DNA from: CALRGE01 sp964360635
GTDB taxonomy: Bacteria > Patescibacteriota > Gracilibacteria > UBA1369 > 2-02-FULL-48-14
Direction: 5' to 3'
Assembly (NCBI GenBank): GCA_964360635.1
Contig: CAYHXO010000002.1
Location: 1-64,000, forward strand
Length of the DNA: 64,000 bases
In this document: positions 26,364-33,192 of the stretch, one piece after another
Numbering within the stretch: the stretch's first letter is position 1
How the letters are laid out: every line of letters begins with the position of its first letter
The notes under the pieces: generated by a model
The model's input: the letters and a program-made list of their open reading frames with translations, nothing else
What the model was told of the DNA's origin: nothing
Database searches by the model: none
Translations under genes and position numbers: made by a program

Positions 26364-27332
26364 TTAAATTGAATAAGATTCTAAATTTTTTGTGATTCTT
26401 GCTGTTGCATCACCTGTTTCAGGTTTGAATTCGAGACCTGTGATCAACTCATACGCCTGAATATATTTTTGTGCAGTTTCAACAATAATTTCTTGAGGAA
26501 TTTCCGGCATAACGCCTTCCCCAATGTAACCTTGATTTGCAAGCCAAAGTCTAAGGAATTCTTTGTTGATATTGTCAGGCTCTTTCCCATCTTTCATTCT
26601 TTCAGCATAGGTTTCAGCAATCCAGTATCTTGAAGAATCTGGCGTGTGAATTTCGTCGATTACAACAATTTCTCCGTCAATAGTTTTTCCAAATTCGTAT
26701 TTTGTATCTACTAGGATTACACCGTTTGCGGCGGCAATTTCCACACCTCGCATGTAAAGCGCAAGAGCATAATTTGAAAGCTTATCCCACTCTTCTTGTG
26801 AAAGTAGACCTGAAGAAATAATTTCAGCCGGAGTAAGATTTTTATCATGCTCGCCGTGTCCAGCCTTAGAAGTTGGAGTAATAATCGGCATCGGAAGTCT
26901 CTGATTTTTAATCATTCCATCAGGCAGTTCATTTCCGCAGAAATTTCGAACTCCCTTTTCATAGTTATACCAAGCTGAAGTTGTTGTGCTACCGGTAATG
27001 TAACCACGCACAATCATTTCAACCATTATCGGTTTACATTCTTTACCCACAATCACATTTGGATCAGGGTATTCAATTATATAATTTGGGCAAATATCTT
27101 TGGTTTTTTCAAACCAGAACTTTGTCATCGCGTTCAAAACCTGACCTTTAAATGGAATCAAAGCAATGATACTGTCGAATGCTGAAAGTCGATCTGTAGT
27201 TATCAGAATTCTTCTTTCACCGTGGCTGTAATTGTCTCGAACCTTCCCCTCGTAACGATCACCTAGATTTGCAAAATTCGTGCCTTTCAGAACATATGGG
27301 ATCTGCGAGACAATTATTTCTGGGGAAAGCAT
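26364..27332 (-). CDS. purC: SAICAR synthase (long form)
   Basis: 322 residues, the long eukaryote-like form rather than the 240-residue E. coli type. Motifs: Y-E-G-K-V-R-D-N-Y near residue 27, I-T-T-D-R-L-S-A-F-D, V-E-M-I-V-R-G-Y-I-T-G-S-T, P-T-S-K-A-G-H-G-E-H-D and L-V-D-T-K-Y-E-F-G with VVIDEIHTPDSSRYW. It joins CAIR and aspartate with ATP. First gene of the purC-purE-purB-dcd operon. A 283 bp gap upstream could carry the promoter. Confidence 0.96.
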   Translation of the reverse strand: MLSPEIIVSQIPYVLKGTNFANLGDRYEGKVRDNYSHGERRILITTDRLSAFDSIIALIPFKGQVLNAMTKFWFEKTKDICPNYIIEYPDPNVIVGKECKPIMVEMIVRGYITGSTTTSAWYNYEKGVRNFCGNELPDGMIKNQRLPMPIITPTSKAGHGEHDKNLTPAEIISSGLLSQEEWDKLSNYALALYMRGVEIAAANGVILVDTKYEFGKTIDGEIVVIDEIHTPDSSRYWIAETYAERMKDGKEPDNINKEFLRLWLANQGYIGEGVMPEIPQEIIVETAQKYIQAYELITGLEFKPETGDATARITKNLESYSI

Positions 27333-27615
27333 GTGTTTATGGCTTAATGTATGGGTATTCTAAAGATGAAAGTTGATTCGATCAAGGGTTTCTATTTTAA
27401 GGTATGAGTTTTTAGAATCTAGATATAACACTAAATCCACTCAATTCCCTTATCGTGACTGTGTCGCGATAACAACCTTATAAAAATTTAAAATCTAAAA
27501 ATTTCTTCTCTGGTTAACGCAGCACTGTCGCTATAAGAGTATCATCATCAAATGGCAATTAATACCAGCGGCGCAGAGAAATCCTGCACTGGCAAACCTA
27601 TTGGATTTAACATTC
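27333..27615. other. 283 bp intergenic region, no gene seen
   Basis: Lies between the purC start and the 3' end of the nuclease gene, both on the minus strand, so it should contain the purC promoter and perhaps a terminator for the nuclease gene. Apart from a hairpin at 27451-27471, I see no credible ORF or known RNA. No purine riboswitch core was recognised. Confidence 0.5.
27451..27471. other. Stem-loop in purC upstream region
   Basis: A 9 bp stem with one G-T pair (TATCGTGAC / GTCGCGATA) around a 3-base loop. It is not followed by a T-run on either strand, so it is not a standard terminator. It could be an operator palindrome or part of the purC leader. Confidence 0.4.
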
Positions 27616-28353
27616 CTAAAGCAAAGTCTGTTGCCTTTTCGTGCTCGTAGATTTATACGCAAAATTGCAATGTTCGCATTCTTCATTTCTTTCGGGAATA
27701 TTTTCGCCGAGTAACAATTTGTGCGCTTCCAAAATCACTGGTTCAATCCATTCATCATTACCTTCATAAGGTAGGATTGTTAGTTTGAAGCGGAGGCAAT
27801 GATTGAATGCATCTTCGCCGGCGTCGCCATTTGCATAAACGAAATAGCCGGTTGAGTTCACTTTGAAATTATTTCGGCGGAAGAGCCATTGATACATTTC
27901 AATCTGACGTTTATATGACATTTGCCACTTTGAATCTAAATTCACCTCAGAATCTTTGGAAGTTGCCTTGTAGTCGGCGATGATTAATTCACCGTCAGTA
28001 TTTATCCAAACATCATCAACTCCACCTGTTATTTGAAAATTTGTGTCGGGCATTAAATAAGTAATTCCTCGCCTGAGCGCATCTCGCCATTCATCCATTT
28101 TATCGTGGTCGAATGGGACAGCGTCGATTTTATATTCCTTCATGAGAGGATGCGGACTTTTCGATTTTCGATAAATGTCGAACTCTTTTTTCATCAGAGC
28201 ATCAACTGCGTTATTCAAGCTGAAGGCCGGCATCGAAGGTCTTTTGATTCCAAGTTTTGCATCCAAATAAAAACATCTCTGACAATTCACAAAAAGCTCG
28301 ATTTTGCTTCTACTCAATCTGAATGTTTTGTGCGCGTCGAATGTTCTAGCCAT
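27616..28353 (-). CDS. PD-(D/E)XK nuclease with Cas4/RecB-like cysteines
   Basis: 245 residues. The nuclease core is GGVDDVWINTDGELIIADYKATS: D113 or D114 as the first metal ligand, then D127-x-K129. Before it comes S-R-S-K-I-E-L-F-V-N-C-Q-R-C, and near the end E-C-E-H-C. The four cysteines (C24, C27, C226, C229) are arranged as in Fe-S Cas4, AddB and related nucleases, where one end holds extra Cys near the start and three others at the C-terminus. No cas gene or CRISPR is nearby, so it is more likely a stand-alone repair/recombination nuclease. Divergent from purA with 71 bp between starts. Confidence 0.75.
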   Translation of the reverse strand: MARTFDAHKTFRLSRSKIELFVNCQRCFYLDAKLGIKRPSMPAFSLNNAVDALMKKEFDIYRKSKSPHPLMKEYKIDAVPFDHDKMDEWRDALRRGITYLMPDTNFQITGGVDDVWINTDGELIIADYKATSKDSEVNLDSKWQMSYKRQIEMYQWLFRRNNFKVNSTGYFVYANGDAGEDAFNHCLRFKLTILPYEGNDEWIEPVILEAHKLLLGENIPERNEECEHCNFAYKSTSTKRQQTLL

Positions 28354-28424
28354 AATCTGATTATAAATTTTAGACTCGCCAATTGCAAAGACATCGACTA
28401 AAATGCCTTTGCTTAAAGCAAAAT

Positions 28425-29690
28425 ATGGCTGGAAAACTTAGTACGATTCTCGGAGCGCAGTGGGGAGATGAGGGAAAAGGCAAGTTAGTGGATATTTTGA
28501 GCGAAAAATACGACATCGTTGCACGTGCAACCGGTGGAGCAAATGCCGGACACAGCGTTTATGTGGGAGATCAAAAATTTGTTTTCCATCTTTTGCCTAG
28601 CGGAATTCTTCACCCAAATACAATTTGTGTGATTGGAAACGGGCTCGTTTTACATATTCCAACAATGTTTGAGGAATTTGAAGATGTTGAAGCGAAGGGA
28701 ATATCAATTAAAAATCGAATCAAAATTTCAGATCGAGTTGCGCTACTTTTTGAATATCACAAAATTATTGACGGAGCTCAAGAAGATTCAAAAGGTGCAA
28801 AGAAAGTTGGAACAACAAAAAGAGGAATAGGGCCTGCTTACTCAGATAAAATTAATAGGAGAGGTTTACGACTTTGCGATTTGAAAAACTGGGAAACTTT
28901 TGTAGAAAAATATAATGCGAATCTTGCATTTCATCAGAAAGTTTACGGCTTTGAATACGATTCAGTGAGCGAATTGAAATATTTACAAGAAAAACGTGAA
29001 GAACTTTTGGGGATGATGACTGATGCGGCATATTATTTAAACTCGGCATTGGAAGATGGAAAAAATGTTTTGCTTGAGGGCGCGAACGCGGCACTGCTCG
29101 ACATTGATCATGGAACTTATCCTTATGTGACTTCTTCCAACCCAACAATCGGTGGAGTTTTCACTGGAACAGGAATGAACCCAAAATATTTGGCTGAAAA
29201 CATTGGAATTGTGAAAGCATACATGACTCGTGTTGGTAGCGGACCATTCCCCACTGAACTTTTAGATTCGACCGGTGAACAGATTCGAACAGCAGGAAAT
29301 GAATTCGGCTCAACAACAGGTCGCCCAAGACGATGCGGTTGGTTTGACGTCGCCCTCACAAAATACTCAATAATGATAAACGGCTTCAACGCACTAAATC
29401 TGACAAAATTGGATATCTTGGATGAACTCGATGAAATTAAAATCGCAGTGAGCTATAAGTTGGACGGTAAAGTACTTGAAAGCTTCCCTGCTCTACTTGA
29501 AGATTTGGAAAAAGTTGAAGTTGTCTGGGAAACCCTCCCTGGCTGGAAATCATCACTAAAAGATTTAAATTCTTGGGAACAACTACCTGAGAATGCAAAA
29601 AAATATGTTTTGAGGTTGGAGGAACTACTTGGCTGCCCGATTAAATATATTGGAATTGGGCAAAGAAGGGATCAGTTGATTGTGAGGTGA
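28425..29690 (+). CDS. purA: Adenylosuccinate synthetase
   Basis: 421 residues. The start at 28425 gives MAGKLSTILGAQWGDEGKGK, the invariant N-terminus of PurA; an in-frame ATG 42 bases upstream adds a Cys/Arg-rich tail unlike the family. Other motifs: G-G-A-N-A-G-H-S-V, G-T-T-K-R-G-I-G-P-A-Y, V-T-S-S-N-P-T-I-G-G-V-F-T-G, and the G-R-P-R-R-C-G-W-F-D loop. It makes adenylosuccinate from IMP, aspartate and GTP; PurB then yields AMP. Transcribed apart from the purCEB-dcd unit. Confidence 0.97.
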   Translation: MAGKLSTILGAQWGDEGKGKLVDILSEKYDIVARATGGANAGHSVYVGDQKFVFHLLPSGILHPNTICVIGNGLVLHIPTMFEEFEDVEAKGISIKNRIKISDRVALLFEYHKIIDGAQEDSKGAKKVGTTKRGIGPAYSDKINRRGLRLCDLKNWETFVEKYNANLAFHQKVYGFEYDSVSELKYLQEKREELLGMMTDAAYYLNSALEDGKNVLLEGANAALLDIDHGTYPYVTSSNPTIGGVFTGTGMNPKYLAENIGIVKAYMTRVGSGPFPTELLDSTGEQIRTAGNEFGSTTGRPRRCGWFDVALTKYSIMINGFNALNLTKLDILDELDEIKIAVSYKLDGKVLESFPALLEDLEKVEVVWETLPGWKSSLKDLNSWEQLPENAKKYVLRLEELLGCPIKYIGIGQRRDQLIVR

Positions 29691-29708
29691 GGGCAGAAGG
29701 GCTAAACA

Positions 29709-30107
29709 TTATTTATCATAAAGTTTAAAACATTCTTCTTTGTCATCTTTTAGGTCAATTTTTATCTCGTCTTGTTTTTCCAAATTTACTGTTAAGCATG
29801 CTAGACTATTTTTACATTCTGGCTCTTCGTAATTTTGAAATAAAAATTCCATACCTCTATTATACTTAGCTTCCGCTTCGCTCAAACAATTATTCAAATT
29901 TTGTGTTAATAATAATTCTTCTTCCTCTTCGTTATTTTGTTTGGCTTCCTCTATTTCAAGAAGAGCTTCTTGATTTTTCTCCTCAAGCTCTAATTTAGCA
30001 TTGTTGAACTTAGGTAATTCATAAAGAAAATAATAAGCTACCACTGAGAGGAGAAGAACTAGAATAATTATGATTATGATATGAAAATGTTCTTTGATAG
30101 TTTTCAT
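29709..30107 (-). CDS. Membrane-anchored coiled-coil protein
   Basis: 132 residues. Residues 9-30 form a single very hydrophobic helix (a run of six isoleucines is included), then a glutamate-rich coiled coil (about 35-70), then a short Cys-containing domain (four cysteines, about residues 83-126). The likely topology is N-terminus in, charged part outside, where the cysteines could pair. It overlaps the HEPN-like gene by 4 bp (ATGA) and is therefore translated with it. Function unknown; it could anchor or be an immunity partner for its neighbour. Confidence 0.55.
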   Translation of the reverse strand: MKTIKEHFHIIIIIILVLLLSVVAYYFLYELPKFNNAKLELEEKNQEALLEIEEAKQNNEEEEELLLTQNLNNCLSEAEAKYNRGMEFLFQNYEEPECKNSLACLTVNLEKQDEIKIDLKDDKEECFKLYDK

Positions 30108-30628
30108 GGTTTTGTAATCTTTATAGAGGGTGTAGTTGCTGACTGGCGTACTCTTGCATCGCTAATTGTATCAGAAAACCATTTTTTACGGTTTTGTGGA
30201 AGTGCAACAAGGAACACATCAACAGTTTTCCACAATCTTTCGGATATTTTTGAATTCCAGCCCCTCATGTTGATACGATTGTATGTTAAATGTGCTAATT
30301 GTTTGTTTCGCTTTTTTTCAAATCCTTTTAAAAATCGCTTAGCAGTCCTATTTTGTTTAAAATATAATCTTTTTTCTATGTAATCTTCTGCAATTATATC
30401 AGTTTTCTTCCGTTTAAATGTTTGACTGTTTTTATGTTCAGTCTCTCCTTGATAAAAAAACCGATATAAACAATATGCATGATTAAGGTGTGATTCTATC
30501 ATCGCATTTTTTTTTAGACTGTCTTCTGCCGTTCTAACTTTAAGATTCATTTGTTTAAATGTGAAAGCAAACATTTGCATCTCGTATATGATGTGTTTAA
30601 CCGCACGTTTTTTAATTTTTTCATCCAT
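30104..30628 (-). CDS. HEPN/AbiU2-like alpha-helical protein
   Basis: 174 residues, helical and rich in Lys/Arg/Phe. The segment KRNKQLAHLTYNR (residues 106-118) gives R107-N-x4-H113, the R-x(4-6)-H signature of HEPN ribonucleases in its common R-N-K/D-x-x-A-H form, followed by T-Y-N-R-I-N as in AbiU2-like families. HEPN proteins are RNA-cleaving effectors in toxin-antitoxin, abortive infection and CRISPR systems. No MNT nucleotidyltransferase partner is adjacent; the only coupled gene is the 132-residue membrane protein. HEPN assignment is by motif and should be confirmed by profile search. Confidence 0.55.
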   Translation of the reverse strand: MDEKIKKRAVKHIIYEMQMFAFTFKQMNLKVRTAEDSLKKNAMIESHLNHAYCLYRFFYQGETEHKNSQTFKRKKTDIIAEDYIEKRLYFKQNRTAKRFLKGFEKKRNKQLAHLTYNRINMRGWNSKISERLWKTVDVFLVALPQNRKKWFSDTISDARVRQSATTPSIKITKP

Positions 30629-30693
30629 GAATCCTAAAGTGAATTGCTGATAACGTCCCTTGCTAACATGTATGAACTAGTTTGAAAATAAGA

Positions 30694-31053
30694 TTATTCT
30701 AAAATTCTATCTTTAAACTCAAACATTCTTTCACTTGCTTTCATTTCATCAATTAAATTTCTTGTGAAAAAATCATATAACCTTACTTTCATATCGTTAG
30801 GCACAGTATCGGTTTTATTTTCATAGTAAAACTCCATTGTGATATATGCACATGAATCAGTTTTTGGGTAGTAAAAAATGGTATCAAGCTCAAAATCTAT
30901 AAGGCTGGAATCATCACTTTTAAATTCTTCTTCCAGAGTATTTTTGTATTTGTAACAATCTTCGTTTTTTTCTACTAAACTTAATTCAGGGTTTTTAGCG
31001 TTACAACCCGCTAAGAATGTTACAATTGCTAGCAGCATAATCGATTTCTTCAT
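30694..31053 (-). CDS. Small lipoprotein, paralogue of 32293-32682
   Basis: 119 residues. Type II signal peptide with a lipobox (FLAGC, C17). The mature part has two more cysteines in the pattern E-D-C-Y-K-Y and T-D-S-C-A-Y-I-T-M-E. The 32293-32682 protein has the same order (A-R-C-I-A-Y-K; L-D-T-C-V-Y-I-E) and the same acidic phenylalanine/glutamate-rich stretch between, so the two are paralogues. Probably displayed on the outer face of the membrane. No functional family recognised. Confidence 0.6.
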   Translation of the reverse strand: MKKSIMLLAIVTFLAGCNAKNPELSLVEKNEDCYKYKNTLEEEFKSDDSSLIDFELDTIFYYPKTDSCAYITMEFYYENKTDTVPNDMKVRLYDFFTRNLIDEMKASERMFEFKDRILE

Positions 31054-31124
31054 ATAAGTTGTTTAAAGAATAATTTTATTTGACATAGTAGATTTAATTT
31101 AGCGAGCCAACCTGCAAGGCACAG

Positions 31125-31820
31125 TTAACTTTCAATAATCATTTGTTTTATTGATTCTACTGTTTCAGTTATTTTATGTCTTGTTTCAAGATACGGTGTA
31201 GTTTTAGATGTAATATCTATATCATATAGAGCCGTTTGCCAGCTCTTTTCTAGGGTTTGTTGGCTACCACTGTCCAACCACTGACTTATTTGATTGTATT
31301 GAAAACCATGCAAGCGGCCAATAAAATGGCTTATGTGAGCTGGGTCGTTTGCGGAGATTGCGTTTCTTTCAGCATTATAGTTGCGCACAAATTGGCTCAG
31401 TTGAGAATCCAGTTGCCCAGCGAGCTTATCAAATTCTAACTTTTGTTTTCGGAGATTGCTTAATTGTTCAATAAAGTCTTTGTGATTATTAAGTTCCTTG
31501 CTCCACTCCTTAATTGGTTTTCCCTCGATTAACTTGATAATTTCCGTGGCCGCTTGCGGAATAGATTTCGTTGCACTTGTGATAATGAGTGGATTCTGGC
31601 CGAAATTTACTTGTTTCAAATTTTCATTTAAGGCTTGTAGTTCATCTTCAAACTTTTGCTTCTGAGCACGCTTCTCAGCTTTAGTTTGCAATGTCCAAAT
31701 TACAAGACCTACGATAATGCCTGTAAATAGACTGTAAATGAGGCCAGAATAAAGAGCAGCCCAAAATGAAATCGAAAAGGAAAGATATTCTGGTGTATTT
31801 TCGACTGGAATTCCTATCAT
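31125..31820 (-). CDS. Membrane protein with long coiled-coil domain
   Basis: 231 residues from the ATG at 31820; a GTG 21 bases upstream is also in frame. After about 20 residues there is one long hydrophobic helix (FWAALYSGLIYSLFTGIIVG), then a Lys/Gln/Glu-rich helix (Q-T-K-A-E-K-R-A-Q-K-Q-K) and a mostly helical cytosolic-type region. No catalytic motif. Base composition looks less AT-rich than the flanking lipoprotein genes, consistent with a separate origin. It belongs to the same-strand accessory island. Confidence 0.5.
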   Translation of the reverse strand: MIGIPVENTPEYLSFSISFWAALYSGLIYSLFTGIIVGLVIWTLQTKAEKRAQKQKFEDELQALNENLKQVNFGQNPLIITSATKSIPQAATEIIKLIEGKPIKEWSKELNNHKDFIEQLSNLRKQKLEFDKLAGQLDSQLSQFVRNYNAERNAISANDPAHISHFIGRLHGFQYNQISQWLDSGSQQTLEKSWQTALYDIDITSKTTPYLETRHKITETVESIKQMIIES

Positions 31821-31839
31821 GATTTGAAAGTTAAATGGC

Positions 31840-31862
31840 ACCTAACGTTAACGCTGTTAAGC
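31840..31862 (-). other. Integron-like core motifs between island genes (speculative)
   Basis: Reading on the minus strand, GCTTAAC is followed by AGCGTTAAC and GTTAGGT. GTTAGGT satisfies the G-T-T-R-R-R-Y recombination core of integron attC sites and GCTTAAC the inverse R-Y-Y-Y-A-A-C core; the next gene starts 20 bases later, as in a cassette. The site is far shorter than a normal attC and its neighbours do not share a clear repeat, so it may be a remnant or a coincidence. Confidence 0.25.
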
Positions 31863-31871
31863 GATGAATAT

Positions 31872-32252
31872 TTACCGTCCTCCTTTAGAACACTCCAATT
31901 CCATGCCAGTATTTATATAAGCATCAACTAGGACTTTTAGATACTTTGGTTTGATTTTTTCATCTTGATCTAGCAGATCATTTCCATCAAAATCTTTCGA
32001 CAGCTCTTCTTGTTTTTCAAATGATAAACTGTTTGACCATAAAACAACGTCAGGATATATAGCAACAAATTCATTGGAAAAACCATGTGGTATGCCACCC
32101 ATTGGATCAATTTTCTTAATAGATTTTGTTGCAAATTCCAATATTTTTTTTTGTTCATCATCATACCTGCAATAAAACAATGCAGCTTCGTAGGAACCAT
32201 GTTGTAAAACAAGTAAATTAGCCATGCCTTTTCTTATATCAATATCATTCAT
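31872..32252 (-). CDS. Hypothetical protein in the accessory island
   Basis: 126 residues, soluble, rich in Asp and Lys. No family recognised. DFDGNDLLDQDE (residues 87-98) matches an EF-hand loop pattern (D1, D3, N5, D9, E12), but without flanking helix evidence this may be chance. Upstream spacing of 40 bp and downstream 51 bp to its neighbours are typical of the island. Confidence 0.45.
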   Translation of the reverse strand: MNDIDIRKGMANLLVLQHGSYEAALFYCRYDDEQKKILEFATKSIKKIDPMGGIPHGFSNEFVAIYPDVVLWSNSLSFEKQEELSKDFDGNDLLDQDEKIKPKYLKVLVDAYINTGMELECSKGGR

Positions 32253-32292
32253 GGAAAGTTTTTGTTAATTTCTTTGGCTTGTAAAATTATTA

Positions 32293-32682
32293 TTAATTTT
32301 TGATTTCTTCGATATATTTTTCAAATTGAGCTAATTCACCTGTAAATTCACGGTTGGTTTTTATTGTGAATGTTTTTAGATCTTTGTTATTGTAGAAATC
32401 CTTTACTATGTAGTCGCTGGCTACATTAACTGATCCATCATATAGTCCGTGCCCCTCAATGTATACACATGTGTCTAATTTCTTACTGAAAAATTCTTCT
32501 TCTAGTTCAAAAAACCATTGATGAGAAGGACTGGGATTATCTGTAATAGAATTTTGATAGGCGATGGCGTCTTTAATTGTACCCTTGTAAGCGATACATC
32601 TTGCCTCTTTGTCAGCTATGGATTGCATGTTGCAGCTAGCAATAAAAATAATTATCGTCAGGAGTAATAATGTTTTTCTCAT
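32293..32682 (-). CDS. Small lipoprotein, paralogue of 30694-31053
   Basis: 129 residues. Signal peptide with lipobox (FIASC, C17). Same domain plan as 30694-31053: a Cys in A-R-C-I-A-Y-K, an acidic aromatic stretch (W-F-F-E-L-E-E-E-F-F), then L-D-T-C-V-Y-I-E. The length and Cys spacing agree, with weak identity elsewhere. Probably a secreted/surface lipoprotein of unknown role. Confidence 0.6.
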   Translation of the reverse strand: MRKTLLLLTIIIFIASCNMQSIADKEARCIAYKGTIKDAIAYQNSITDNPSPSHQWFFELEEEFFSKKLDTCVYIEGHGLYDGSVNVASDYIVKDFYNNKDLKTFTIKTNREFTGELAQFEKYIEEIKN

Positions 32683-32725
32683 ATATATTTTGGTAAAAAA
32701 TAATTTTCTTTAGCTAGCGAACTTG

Positions 32726-33187
32726 CTAGTCCATTAGGTGTCCATAACAAATGGCATAGTCATTGCTGCTCGCATAAAGATCGAGCACTTGCCGATATAG
32801 CGCTTTCTCGCTACTGTGAATGTCGCGAATACGCTCAAGAAGTTCTTTCCAATATTTGCCACCACCACTGTCTTTGAGAAACTCGTCATTCATTGTAAAG
32901 CCTTTGACGATATATTCGCGAAGCCGTATCGTTGCCCAAATACGAAATTTTGTTGCGATGCTTGATTTTACTCGATATCCAAGAGAAATAATCATATCGA
33001 GATTATAGAACGGCAATTCACGCTCTACCTCGCGGTTGCCTTCTGTACGAACCTGTCGGAAATTCCGACAGGTTGATGATTCGTCAAGCTCGTTCTCTTC
33101 TTCTCCGGTCAGACGTACCTCAATCTTTGGTTCATCGCCTTCGCTTTGGTAGATAATTATTTCGCTATTCGGTTCGTTATGCTTCAT
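32726..33187 (-). pseudogene. Truncated, internally deleted RhuM-family protein
   Basis: 153 residues, versus about 330 for RhuM. The start (I-I-I-Y-Q-S-E-G-D-E-P-K-I-E-V-R-L) and middle (F-Y-N-L-D-M-I-I-S-L-G-Y-R-V, K-F-R-I-W-A-T, L-R-E-Y-I-V-K-G-F) match RhuM. Between V-R-L-T and G-E-E-E-N-E-L-D-E-S-S, the helix-turn-helix stretch (W-L-T-Q-x-x-M-A-E-L-F and the following H-x-x-N-I) is missing, and the frame ends shortly after D-L-Y-A-S-S-N-D-Y-A, where the C-terminal half should begin. It looks like a decayed gene, although the remaining part could still be expressed. RhuM genes travel in genomic islands, which supports transfer here. Confidence 0.7.
33050..33074. repeat. Near-perfect inverted repeat inside the RhuM remnant
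   Basis: AACCTGTCGG and its complement CCGACAGGTT surround a 5-base A/T centre that is itself self-complementary, so the whole 25 bases form one palindrome. It encodes the R-N-F-R-Q-V segment of RhuM, so coding constraint may explain it; a protein-binding site or a transferred-element end are alternatives. Confidence 0.5.
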
Positions 33188-33192
33188 AGAAA

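Noticed and set aside
27333..27615. Small RNA or small gene in the purC upstream gap
   Set aside because: Only one short hairpin and no coding frame with a plausible start and composition.
32132..32170. EF-hand in the 126-residue protein
   Set aside because: Only one loop-like match without evidence for flanking helices; left as a remark in the feature.
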